DNA of 10,356 bases from Parvularculaceae bacterium (GCA_027080545.1 JALWRV010000436.1:1-10356), one strand, 5' to 3'; positions 1-8,150 are shown, counted from the stretch's first letter. Translations and numbers: made by a program. The notes: generated by a model from the sequence alone, not told the origin.

Positions 1-990
1 AGCCGGGCTGACAATATAGGCGCCATTTTCATCATCGCGCACCAGCACGATGGGGACAAAGCGCACAATGCCGACATTGTTTTTAATATTTTCGACAATA
101 TGGATGCCTTCAATGCCCTCATCATTGAACAGGATGGTGGAGCGGGGAATGATGAGTAATTTTTGTTGGCCTATGCTGATCTCGGCGGTGGCGCTGAGCC
201 CGTCACGCAGGCGGCTATCGGGATTGGCAAAGCTAAGCTCGGCGTGAAAACTATTGGCCCCCGGTGTGGCGGCAGCCGACACAAACCGCACCACCCCGTC
301 AATGGGGGCCATACCATCGATGAGCAATTGCGCTTTTGCGCCTTTTTCAACCATGCCGACTTCTTGTTGTGATAAATCGGTTTCAAACAGGATGGGGTCG
401 AGGTCCACAAGACTTGCACAGGGCATGCCTGGCTGGACCAGATCGCCGGTCTCCACAAAAACTTTTGTGACGATGCCGTCAAAAGGCGCTGTGATGTGGG
501 TGCGCTCGCGTTCTTGACGGGCGGCATCGACCAGCGCACGGGCTTGATCAAAGGCTGCTTCGGCAGCATTGACGGCGGCTTCGCTTTGAAAGCCTTTTGC
601 ATAGAGGGTGCGGGCTGCTTTCAAATCCAGAGCGGCTTTATTTTGCAAGGCAAGGGCTTGATCAAGTTGGCTTTGACGCGCCCCCACATCAAGCTGGCAT
701 AGGGGGTCCCCTTGGCGCACAGGATCGCCTTCGAGGATTAGCACGGCGCGGACTTGCCCAGCGGTTTCGGCCAACACGCTGACGGACTTAAAACCGGCAG
801 TGCGTCCATTCACGGGCAATTTATTGTCGAGGGGTTCAGCCTGTAGGGTCGAGACCACCACCCGAAACAGCTTGTCTTGTGTTTGTTCGCTGATTTTTTC
901 TTCCCTATGGGTGAGGGTGCCAATGGCAAAATAGCCGCCCATCAGCAGCACAATCAGCAACGCTGTCATTTTCGGACCGGGCAGTTTCAT
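1..990 (-). CDS. RND efflux periplasmic adaptor (membrane fusion protein, HlyD/AcrA type), 3' end outside window
   Basis: This is the periplasmic adaptor that would join an inner-membrane RND pump to an outer-membrane TolC-type channel. The frame is open from the start codon to the window edge, giving 330 residues, so the C-terminus is missing. A lysine-bearing N-terminus and one hydrophobic segment (about residues 8-26) form a membrane anchor. There is no lipobox cysteine. The first lipoyl half is near 74-101 (AETAGQVRAVLILEGDPV), a short alpha-helical hairpin spans about 103-163, and the second lipoyl half follows with ITAPFDGIV at 166-174. A beta-barrel domain (about 198-272) and the start of the membrane-proximal domain follow. 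A TGA lies in frame at 1003-1005, so the start is ATG 996 or ATG 990. I chose 990 because GGA sits 6 nt before it, whereas it directly abuts ATG 996. The pump gene would be expected just beyond coordinate 1. The family is clear but the substrate is not. Confidence 0.9.
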   Translation of the reverse strand, partial: MKLPGPKMTALLIVLLMGGYFAIGTLTHREEKISEQTQDKLFRVVVSTLQAEPLDNKLPVNGRTAGFKSVSVLAETAGQVRAVLILEGDPVRQGDPLCQLDVGARQSQLDQALALQNKAALDLKAARTLYAKGFQSEAAVNAAEAAFDQARALVDAARQERERTHITAPFDGIVTKVFVETGDLVQPGMPCASLVDLDPILFETDLSQQEVGMVEKGAKAQLLIDGMAPIDGVVRFVSAAATPGANSFHAELSFANPDSRLRDGLSATAEISIGQQKLLIIPRSTILFNDEGIEGIHIVENIKNNVGIVRFVPIVLVRDDENGAYIVSPA

Positions 991-1023
991 CGTCATTCCG
1001 TCTCAACTATTCATTAAGGTCAT

Positions 1024-1086
1024 AGGGCTTGCCCCAGATGAGGAGGGCTTGGCCCCAGATGGGGAGGGACTTTCCTCAAGATGGGG
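1024..1086. repeat. Three tandem 20-22 bp repeats upstream of the efflux adaptor gene
   Basis: Three head-to-tail copies occupy 1024-1043, 1044-1064 and 1065-1086. On the plus strand, copies 1 and 2 read AGGGCTTG(G)CCCCAGATGRGG and differ by one inserted G and one substitution. Copy 3 (AGGGACTTTCCTCAAGATGGGG) is more diverged in its middle. On the minus strand, copies 1 and 2 each contain a small dyad, GGGC-(C)AA-GCCC. The array lies 34 to 96 bp before the adaptor start codon, where operators of efflux regulators usually sit. Regulator binding is inference; no known consensus was recognised. Confidence 0.55.
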
Positions 1087-1094
1087 ATAAGACC

Positions 1095-1138
1095 CTGCTT
1101 TTCACCCCCATGATGGCGCAAAGGGGTTAAAATAGCAG
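1095..1138. other. Long imperfect inverted repeat (stem-loop) between the PEPC-like gene and the efflux adaptor gene
   Basis: CTGCTTTTCACCCC (1095-1108) pairs with GGGGTTAAAATAGCAG (1123-1138). The stem is about 14 bp with one mismatch and a 2-nt bulge, around a 14-nt loop. It lies about 60 nt after the stop of the PEPC-like gene and about 105 nt before the adaptor start. Neither strand has a T-run directly after the stem, so it is not a typical intrinsic terminator. It could slow or end the upstream transcript or act as a regulator site. The structure is visible in the sequence; the role is unknown. Confidence 0.4.
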
Positions 1139-1196
1139 TGAAAAAGCGCAGATAGGCTGAAAAAAATACACCAGATGCGGGCTTGAGGGCTCTATC

Positions 1197-4028
1197 CTAG
1201 CCCAGAGCGCGATAATAATGAGCAATGGTGGCAGTGATCCGGGTAATCAACCCGTGCGTTTGGGCCAAGGGGGCGATTAACTCCCGGTCAACCCAGCCAT
1301 ATTGGGGGGGGCCTTTGGGGGGCCACTCAGCCGGTTCATCCATGGGAAAATCGCTAAGGCGGGCGGTTTTGGTGGGAAAGGCGAGGCGCAATATTTCCAC
1401 GGCTTCGGGAATTTTCAGATCAAAAATCAATGTGATCACATCGCGTCTTGAAAAATCGCTCATAGGGGCAAAATTGGGAATGCGGGCGGCCAGTAAAAAC
1501 AGATGTTCCATCAAGGCGATGCGCATAGCATGGAGAATATCCACGTCTATGGGCAGGCAGAAAGAATGGTCAGGTTTCAGCTTTAACTGTTTTAGCAACT
1601 GGTCCAATTTCAAAATAGAAGGCCGCATTCTTGCCGCGAGTTGGAGGGCCGCCGGATAGCGGGGATCGCTGGCCAATAAGAGCGCCAGATTATTGGAGGC
1701 CAGATCAAGAGCCTGGTTTGATTGTGCCAGAGAGCGTGTCCCCCACAAAGCCCCGTCATAGGTGCGCAAATATGCCAGAAGGGTTTTGATCTCGCTCATC
1801 TGATGGGCTTGGGCCACCAGTCGCATGATCCGGCGCAAGCGGTCGGACCCGTGATACATATCGATGAACTCATCCCATTCCGTAGCCGCCGCATCACCGA
1901 TGCCAGCGGTTATATTGGCAAGAAAACAAAGCTGCTGTAGGGCGCCATTATGGGGAATGGCGCGCACCCGCCTGAGGCTTGTGTCTTCATCAGCACGGCG
2001 TTCGAACTGACGTTTGGTTTTGCGTGAACCGGCAATGGGCAGCAAGGCCAATCCCAGACCGCCAATGGTCATGTGGTAAGATTTGTCAGCGAACAAAGTT
2101 TCTTGAGATTGTTTGACCCGATAATAAAAATCGAGGCTGGTGGAAATATCTCGATAGAACAAATCTTTTTCGTGGGTGTGCTTCTGGGCTTGATTTTCAG
2201 CGTGAAGCAGGGCGGTGAGGGTTTTTGTGGCGATTTTGGCATTGCTGAAAAAAACAAAACCATCGCCCCCTTGAAAGCTGGTTTCATGGGTGAGGGCGAT
2301 AGTGCGGGATTGAAAAGCGCACCGGGCAAAGGGAGACAGGGTATAGAGCATACGATCGGTGACATTGGTGGGATGCCCCCCACGACCCATGCTTTCGCCA
2401 TGGGTATCAAAAATAATGGCGCGCACCTGTGAAAGCCCATGTTGGGCCATTAGTTCAGCGAGGCGCACATGCACCCGTTCAATGGCCAGCGCGGCGGGTA
2501 CTTGGCCCATAAAACGACCGGCATCGGAAAAACCAGCTTCCACAGCCAGCACGCCGCGTTTGCGTATGATTTTGCGGTAAATATCTTGCTTGAACAGACG
2601 GTCAAATATTCTGGCGGCACGCTCTAACGCATCTTCTGTTTCCAATAGCGGGCACACATCTACATGATTTTCAATCCCGAAGGAGCGCACAAAATAAAGG
2701 GCAGACAGAATCGTAACCGGGGTTTCACATTCGGCGATCAACAGCCGCACAGGAGCGCCCGCGTCAATATGTTTGATGATTTGGGCAATCGCGATGGTGA
2801 TGCGCGCGGCGGTGGTTTGTTCAATAGCCAGTGACGCGAAATTCACCTGCAGGGGCTGGGCTTTTTCAATCAAATCACACACAGCATTTAAAGCGGAGCG
2901 TCCGAACAGATCGGCATCTTCCGGCAAATTCAACCGAGCGCGGATGGCGTTGCGAATTTGGGCGGCGTTAAGGCGAAAATGAATAGCCCCGGCCCCCAAC
3001 CCAATCGCTTCCATCTCTGAGGCCAGCAATAAGAGGTCCAAGGCCGCGTCATCCTCTACATCTAGAGCGAGGGAGCGCAGGGTTTTAATAAGGGGGGCCA
3101 GATTGATAAGTTTTCCGGGGCCTTTGCGGGTGAGTAAATTGGCGGCTCGGCTCAACGCCTCTGCATCATCAAGAGGGTGGGCAAAGGCTTCTACACAATG
3201 GATGGTGTGGGCAAGCGCTGCGTTCAGGCGTTTTTGCAGGCGGGCGAAAGGGTCACTCTTTCCAAGGTCAAATCGATGGTCGAGCCGGGTCAGGCGTTTT
3301 TGATAGTGGGCGAGGCGGGCCTGTTTTTCGCGCAAACGATGATAGATCACATCTTGCCAGCCAATATCTGTACGCCCGTCCATATCATAGCCGACCCAAC
3401 TGGCAAATTTGATTGGGGCGGGGGTGAGCTTGCGCCATTGGCGCGGATAGAGGGTTTGAGCGTGGGTAAAAATATGTCTGTTTAATGCGTTTAGTGCCGC
3501 AGCGCCATTTTCAAGACAGCCCATCAACGCATCATGTTCTTCGCGTAAGCTTAGGGGGCTGGTATGGATTGGGGCCAAGCCTTTCGGCATATGGTCTCGA
3601 CTGACAATGGCGTGGGCGAGGGCTTTGCGGGTTTGCTCGGGCATCATAAAAGTGGGGTGGCCCGTGAAAATGATGGCTTGGCGGGTATCGGACCAGTAGC
3701 GTTGAAAGGCGCTGAAAGAAGCTGATGCCGGTAGCGCGGCGGCGACGGTTTTTGCCAGTGACGGGGCCGCAAGATAGGTTTTGCTGGCGGCAGCGCGTTT
3801 TTCCAAAGCTTGATCATGTAGGCCTGTTATCCATTGATCAAAACTATCTAATGGCAGGCTGCCCAGTTCCAGAGCTTGGGATATATTAAAAGACAATCGA
3901 CGCACCGGATTGGTCAACGGATCATCAAACACTTCACGGCGCAATTGTTCGCATTGCGTGCGCAATAGTTCCAGAGATAGTTTTTCTGCCTGTTTGGCAG
4001 GGGGGCGTGGTTTGGTTTTTTTAGCCAT
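1197..4028 (-). CDS. Phosphoenolpyruvate carboxylase-like protein with altered active site
   Basis: At 943 residues this has the usual length of bacterial PEPC, which adds bicarbonate to phosphoenolpyruvate to make oxaloacetate. Recognisable PEPC landmarks appear in order. These are FTGHPT at 121-126 (usual TAHPT; catalytic His kept as H124), WVGYDMDG at 211-218 (usual WIGGDRDG), LLETED with E463 (metal ligand), GFSDAGRFMG with D502 (metal ligand; usual GYSDSxKDAG, Lys now R505), and IFDTHGESMGRGGHP at 539-553 (usual LFHGRGGSxGRGGxP). RAIPHNGALQQLC at 689-701 replaces RAIPWIFAWTQNR, and the tail ends HYYRALG instead of a GMRNTG-like end. By eye, arginines equivalent to E. coli R396, R581 and R713 are missing, while R587 is kept (R549). 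The fold assignment is firm; PEPC activity is doubtful. ATG 4028 is the first start after an in-frame TAA at 4035-4037, and there is no clear ribosome binding site. No metabolic gene is adjacent. I give no symbol because ppc would imply function. Confidence 0.8.
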   Translation of the reverse strand: MAKKTKPRPPAKQAEKLSLELLRTQCEQLRREVFDDPLTNPVRRLSFNISQALELGSLPLDSFDQWITGLHDQALEKRAAASKTYLAAPSLAKTVAAALPASASFSAFQRYWSDTRQAIIFTGHPTFMMPEQTRKALAHAIVSRDHMPKGLAPIHTSPLSLREEHDALMGCLENGAAALNALNRHIFTHAQTLYPRQWRKLTPAPIKFASWVGYDMDGRTDIGWQDVIYHRLREKQARLAHYQKRLTRLDHRFDLGKSDPFARLQKRLNAALAHTIHCVEAFAHPLDDAEALSRAANLLTRKGPGKLINLAPLIKTLRSLALDVEDDAALDLLLLASEMEAIGLGAGAIHFRLNAAQIRNAIRARLNLPEDADLFGRSALNAVCDLIEKAQPLQVNFASLAIEQTTAARITIAIAQIIKHIDAGAPVRLLIAECETPVTILSALYFVRSFGIENHVDVCPLLETEDALERAARIFDRLFKQDIYRKIIRKRGVLAVEAGFSDAGRFMGQVPAALAIERVHVRLAELMAQHGLSQVRAIIFDTHGESMGRGGHPTNVTDRMLYTLSPFARCAFQSRTIALTHETSFQGGDGFVFFSNAKIATKTLTALLHAENQAQKHTHEKDLFYRDISTSLDFYYRVKQSQETLFADKSYHMTIGGLGLALLPIAGSRKTKRQFERRADEDTSLRRVRAIPHNGALQQLCFLANITAGIGDAAATEWDEFIDMYHGSDRLRRIMRLVAQAHQMSEIKTLLAYLRTYDGALWGTRSLAQSNQALDLASNNLALLLASDPRYPAALQLAARMRPSILKLDQLLKQLKLKPDHSFCLPIDVDILHAMRIALMEHLFLLAARIPNFAPMSDFSRRDVITLIFDLKIPEAVEILRLAFPTKTARLSDFPMDEPAEWPPKGPPQYGWVDRELIAPLAQTHGLITRITATIAHYYRALG

Positions 4029-4046
4029 AGGCGTTTAACAATAATC

Positions 4047-4076
4047 CCGAACAAGGCGAAAAGACGCGCTTGTCGG
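4047..4076 (-). terminator. Bulged hairpin between hybrid kinase and PEPC-like gene; weak terminator or 5' leader structure
   Basis: On the minus strand, CCGACAAG-C-GCG pairs with CGC-CTTG-T-TCGG around the loop TCTTTT. This gives 11 bp with one single-base bulge on each side. The T-rich stretch GATTATTGTT follows. It lies about 50 nt after the stop of the hybrid kinase and about 20 nt before the start of the PEPC-like gene. It could end the kinase transcript imperfectly or be a leader hairpin for the downstream gene. The stem is clear; the interrupted T-tract makes the terminator call tentative. Confidence 0.35.
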
Positions 4077-4125
4077 TTTATCAGCCCTCACCAAGGGGTC
4101 AAGGCGAAACAGGGGCTGTTGACTT

Positions 4126-7100
4126 TCAAGCGCTTTGTTTGGTTTGGCTTTGGTTCTGATCGAGCCAATGGGATAGTTTTTCTAGCAATCGGTCCTGCTT
4201 GATGGGCTTAGGCAGATAATCATCCATCCCGGCCTCAAGACATTGGGTGCGGTCTTCCTTGAGGGCGTGGGCGGTGACCCCAATGATCGGGGTTTGCGGG
4301 TTTTTGTCTGCGGGCAGGGCGCGAATGGCGGCAGTTGCCTGAAGCCCGTCCATGACCGGCATGGAGACATCCATCAACACAATGGAAGGCTGATGTTGCT
4401 TAAACATGGCAACGGCCTCTTCGCCATTATTGGCGATGAGGATATCGTGGCCGGTTGTGGCCAGCATGGTTTTAATCACCATTTGATTGACGATATTGTC
4501 TTCGGCCACCAACAGGGTGTGTTTAACCAACGGTTTGGCGGGCATGGTCGGGGCGGGATCAGACTCAATTTTTGGTTTTAGTTGTTCGGCCACGCGTTTG
4601 ATAGTGTGCACAGCACTATCATTCATAGCCTCGGTGATCGCATCCAGCAATATGCTGGCGCGGGCCGGTTTCAAAATATGTGAAGACAGATTCAAATCGC
4701 GGTTTAGCGATGCCATATTTTCCTGTCCCGCCGAGGTCAGCATAATCATTTTAATATCGCTCAGGGCTTTGTCGGCGCGCACCAGACGGGCCAGCTCTTC
4801 GCCATCCATGCCGGGCATTTGAAAATCAAGGATCATAAGCGGGAAGGGGTTGCCCTCAGCGGCGGCTGTGCGCAGTAAGGTTAGCGCTTCTTTGCCATGC
4901 TCTGCCATGACCGGGGTGATGGACCAGCTTTTTAATTGTTCTTCCAATATTGACCGGTTGACCGAATTATCATCGACCACCAAGGCTTTCATATTAGGCG
5001 GGATGGCGCTTTGGGATCTGTCTTTTTTATGTGATTGGCTGTCGACTTTCAAAGACAGGCTGAACCAGAATTTGGACCCGACATTGACAGTGCTGGAAAC
5101 ACCAATATCGCCGCCCATTAACAGGGTCAGTTTTTTGGTGATGGCCAGCCCCAGCCCTGTGCCTTCATGGCGGCGCGACGAGGAGCCATCTACCTGTTCA
5201 AATTTGTCGAAAACCTTGTCCAGCTTGTCCGCCGGAATGCCGCAACCCGTATCTTCGATGGAGAAACGCAAATCTGCCAATCCGCTTTTGGCAGTGCCGG
5301 TGACATTGATCAACACGCTGCCTTCATCGGTAAATTTGATGGCGTTGCCGACTAAATTGGTCAATATTTGGCGCAATCGGCCTACATCACCAATCAACGC
5401 ATCGGGCACGTCCGGGTGTATGCGCACCATCAGTTCAAGTCCCTTGCGGTGGGCCTGAAGGTTCAGCAAGGTTGCAATATCTTCCACCGCCGCGCGCAAC
5501 AAGAAGGAGTCCGATGCCAAGTTCATTTTTCCGGCTTCCAGCTTGGAAAAATCAAGCACATCATTGATGATCGTCAACAGGCTGTCACCAGAGCGCATGA
5601 TGACTTGTGCCATGTCTCGTTGTTTGGGGGTCAGCTCTGTATTGAGCAGCAATTCCGACATGCCGATGACCCCGTTCATGGGGGTGCGGATTTCATGGCT
5701 CATATTGGCGAGAAATTCGGATTTGGCGCGGTTGGCGGCTTCGGCGGCTTCTTTGGAATGGCGCAGATCTTTGGAAAGTTTTTTCAACTCTTGTTGGCGT
5801 GAATGGTCGCGGGTGACATCATGGTAGATGACCACATAGCCGCCCTGGGCGCGGGGTACGAAAAATTCCCGAATATATTGCCCCGACATATCATGGCGCA
5901 GGGTTGAAAAGGCTTTGCCGGCTCTAAATTTCTTGGCAAAACCAATGACGCCTTGTTTGTGCTTGCTTTGCCGGTAAAGGCCGAGATCTTCTGCGGTATT
6001 GTAAATCTCGACAATATCGGCGCCTTCTTCCCAACGTCCCGGGGGAAGCGGCAAAGTATCTTTTTCGGTCATCAACACGATTTTGAAATTCTCGTCGACC
6101 ACGACCAAACGATCTTCCATAGTGTCGAGCACTTCGCGCAAAAGATTGGTTTGGCGGGCCAGCTCTTGGGTGCGCTCCTCAATGCGTTCTCCAAGTGTGG
6201 CATTGGCTGTTTCCAGCGCTTGCAGGGCTGCTTTGCTTTCTCGGCGGGCAGCGACTTCGGCGCTATTGTCGCTGGTGGTGCCGCGATAGCCGATAAAATT
6301 ACCGTCCTTATCATAGAGCGGCATTGCAGAAACGCGCAGGGAATATCCCTTTAGAGCAGGAAGCTGGAAGTTTTTTATTTGTTTTTTCTCCCACAAATCA
6401 CGCAAATGAGTGCGCCATCCTTCCACATATTGTTCATCACCAGGTGGTGGCGGCACGATTTCATCAAGCTTCATTATCGAGCGGCCAATAAAGGCGCTGG
6501 CTGGAATGCCAGTCCATCGTTCAACAATATCAGAGATGAAGGTGTAATTATACTCTTCGTCCAGTTCCCATAGACAATCGCTGGCAAGTAGAGCGAAAGA
6601 GCGAAAACGGGCTTCGTTTTCCAATAGTTTTTTATTGTTCTCTTCGGCTTCGGCGCGGGAGCGATATTCAGAGGTGACATCGGAGGTGAAGCCGCGATAG
6701 CCACGAAATGTGCCGTCGCGGCCATAGATTGGTGTGCCGGATAGTTTCTGGATGACGCCGCTATATTCCGGCATAATGATATCGCTAAAGGGGCGTCTTT
6801 GCGCGATGCGCTCTATAATGTCAGCGATGGCCTGTTTATATGCGGGCGAGGCATTATCATTTTGGGCGCTAGAGCCCATTTTCTTGCCAAGGAGATCTTG
6901 GGACCAACCGCCGGACTGGAAGGACATTTGTCCGCCGATGAACGTATATCTGTTTTCTGCATCGGTTTCCCATATACCATCAGCTGCCATGTCGGTAAAT
7001 TCGCGGAACCGCCGTTCACTTTCACCGAGGGCCTCCAAAGCTTCGCGCCGGTCGGAAATATCTGTCATCCAGCCGCGATAGCCCCGTAGATTACCTTCTT

Positions 7101-8019
7101 TATCTATAATGGGGGTGCCGGTAATCTCGATATGGCTAACCTGACCCAGATCATGGGCGTGACAGGAAAGCCGTGGAAACGGTATCATTTGTTTGACGGC
7201 TTGTTTGATGGTGCGAATATTTTCAGAGGTTTCAGTATCGCGTGTATTGAGAAACAAGAACAGGCTCTTGTTTACATCATAAGCGATATCCCGACCACTC
7301 AGGGTGGCGAAATTTTCCGATAAAGATTTGATTTGTAAATTTTCATCAGCTTCCCACGCAAAATCGCGACACATATCCATCAATTCGCCGAGTGTCTTTT
7401 CCTTGACGGCCAAGGAATGTTCGGTTTCGAGAAGTTGACGGTGCATTTTATCGCGGGCACGGGTGATAAGGCGGAAGGAAATGAACACCAGAGCACTTAG
7501 GATCGCCGTGATGGTAATATATATCTTATCAACCGAACTACCGGAGTTTAGCATATAGGGGGTAAAAGCGATAACAGGGGTAACGATAATGACCCCGGAA
7601 TAAAAAGGAATTGACATTAAAGAATAGGCCATCATCACGCAAAACACGGTTACCAGACCAGCAAACATGATGCGCGTGCTTTCCGGCTCTATCATCAAGA
7701 TGGCATTGACGTAAAAAAGAACGAGAATGATTGAAACGGCGCCTGAAAAAGCGATTTGGTTGTTCAGTTTTTTTATCTGGGTTTCATCGAGATCGCCGGT
7801 TTTTAATTTCGACCAAAACCAGCCGCGATAAAGAGCCAGTACAACAAAGGTAAAGGCAGGAATAGCCAAAGCAACATTTTGATAGCGGAAAACAAACAGT
7901 ACGCCAATCAGCAGGGCGACCACGATTGCTTGTCCGAAGAGTAAAGCGCCTTGCTCACGCAGGCTGGTAAATTTATCTTGCTCGATGAGCAAGCTTGTTT
8001 CGACTTTAGGACTTGTCAC
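4126..8019 (-). CDS. Membrane-bound hybrid sensor histidine kinase: ~6 TM, 4 PAS, HisKA, HATPase, two receivers
   Basis: This 1297-residue protein senses a signal, autophosphorylates on histidine and passes phosphate through attached receivers. About six hydrophobic segments lie between residues 25 and 183. Four PAS domains follow at roughly 205-325, 335-450, 465-587 and 622-740. The first three share a WExD motif and a final strand ending in GYRG; the fourth follows a coiled coil (about 590-630). The HisKA H-box is MSHEIRTP with H775. The ATPase has NLVGNAIKF (888-896), DTGCGI (923-928) and GTGLGL (953-958). Receiver 1 has D1016/D1017, phosphoacceptor D1065, T1095 and K1117. Receiver 2 has E1173/D1174, D1217, T1249 and K1271. 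Both look functional. There is no HPt domain, so a separate phosphotransfer protein is needed. The start is GTG; a GGGG run lies 8 nt before it, and no ATG exists in frame back to a TAA at 8110-8112. No cognate regulator is adjacent on the PEPC-like side. The signal is unknown. Confidence 0.93.
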   Translation of the reverse strand: MTSPKVETSLLIEQDKFTSLREQGALLFGQAIVVALLIGVLFVFRYQNVALAIPAFTFVVLALYRGWFWSKLKTGDLDETQIKKLNNQIAFSGAVSIILVLFYVNAILMIEPESTRIMFAGLVTVFCVMMAYSLMSIPFYSGVIIVTPVIAFTPYMLNSGSSVDKIYITITAILSALVFISFRLITRARDKMHRQLLETEHSLAVKEKTLGELMDMCRDFAWEADENLQIKSLSENFATLSGRDIAYDVNKSLFLFLNTRDTETSENIRTIKQAVKQMIPFPRLSCHAHDLGQVSHIEITGTPIIDKEGNLRGYRGWMTDISDRREALEALGESERRFREFTDMAADGIWETDAENRYTFIGGQMSFQSGGWSQDLLGKKMGSSAQNDNASPAYKQAIADIIERIAQRRPFSDIIMPEYSGVIQKLSGTPIYGRDGTFRGYRGFTSDVTSEYRSRAEAEENNKKLLENEARFRSFALLASDCLWELDEEYNYTFISDIVERWTGIPASAFIGRSIMKLDEIVPPPPGDEQYVEGWRTHLRDLWEKKQIKNFQLPALKGYSLRVSAMPLYDKDGNFIGYRGTTSDNSAEVAARRESKAALQALETANATLGERIEERTQELARQTNLLREVLDTMEDRLVVVDENFKIVLMTEKDTLPLPPGRWEEGADIVEIYNTAEDLGLYRQSKHKQGVIGFAKKFRAGKAFSTLRHDMSGQYIREFFVPRAQGGYVVIYHDVTRDHSRQQELKKLSKDLRHSKEAAEAANRAKSEFLANMSHEIRTPMNGVIGMSELLLNTELTPKQRDMAQVIMRSGDSLLTIINDVLDFSKLEAGKMNLASDSFLLRAAVEDIATLLNLQAHRKGLELMVRIHPDVPDALIGDVGRLRQILTNLVGNAIKFTDEGSVLINVTGTAKSGLADLRFSIEDTGCGIPADKLDKVFDKFEQVDGSSSRRHEGTGLGLAITKKLTLLMGGDIGVSSTVNVGSKFWFSLSLKVDSQSHKKDRSQSAIPPNMKALVVDDNSVNRSILEEQLKSWSITPVMAEHGKEALTLLRTAAAEGNPFPLMILDFQMPGMDGEELARLVRADKALSDIKMIMLTSAGQENMASLNRDLNLSSHILKPARASILLDAITEAMNDSAVHTIKRVAEQLKPKIESDPAPTMPAKPLVKHTLLVAEDNIVNQMVIKTMLATTGHDILIANNGEEAVAMFKQHQPSIVLMDVSMPVMDGLQATAAIRALPADKNPQTPIIGVTAHALKEDRTQCLEAGMDDYLPKPIKQDRLLEKLSHWLDQNQSQTKQSA

Positions 8020-8150
8020 TTCTATAACCCCGATGCGTACTTTATCTGCCCATATTAGCTTTAATGCGGTTAATTCCTCGTTGATAAAAAGCGAAAACCT
8101 GCCTTCATTTTAGGTTAACCATCGTGCTGGGTGGTAGATAAAATGCGCCT

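Noticed and set aside
171..602. Open frame of 143 codons on the minus strand
   Set aside because: It lies inside the efflux adaptor gene in another frame and has no recognisable domain; the adaptor frame gives lipoyl and barrel motifs.
1003..1023. Six-codon reading frame just upstream of the efflux adaptor (ATG to TGA, minus strand)
   Set aside because: It is too short to support as a leader peptide and has no ribosome binding site or regulatory codon run.
1225..1659. Plus-strand open frame of 144 codons
   Set aside because: It is antisense to the 3' part of the PEPC-like gene and shows no motif.
4075..4102. TTGACC-N16-TAAACC promoter-like pair before the PEPC-like gene
   Set aside because: The -10 part is poor and the spacer short; kept only as a comment in a finding.
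4082..4118. Inverted repeat CAGCCC ... GGGCTG just after the hybrid kinase stop
   Set aside because: The stem is only 6 bp with a loop of about 25 nt and no T-run follows.
4850..5458. Plus-strand open frame of 202 codons
   Set aside because: It is antisense to the kinase core of the hybrid histidine kinase, with low-complexity Ser-rich translation and no family resemblance.
8061..8073. TTAA-N5-TTAA, similar to a CtrA site
   Set aside because: The CtrA consensus needs a 7-nt spacer; here it is 5.
8115..8122. TTAACCAT, resembling a CtrA half-site
   Set aside because: A single 8-mer on the strand opposite to the gene is too weak to call; conservation in relatives would be needed.
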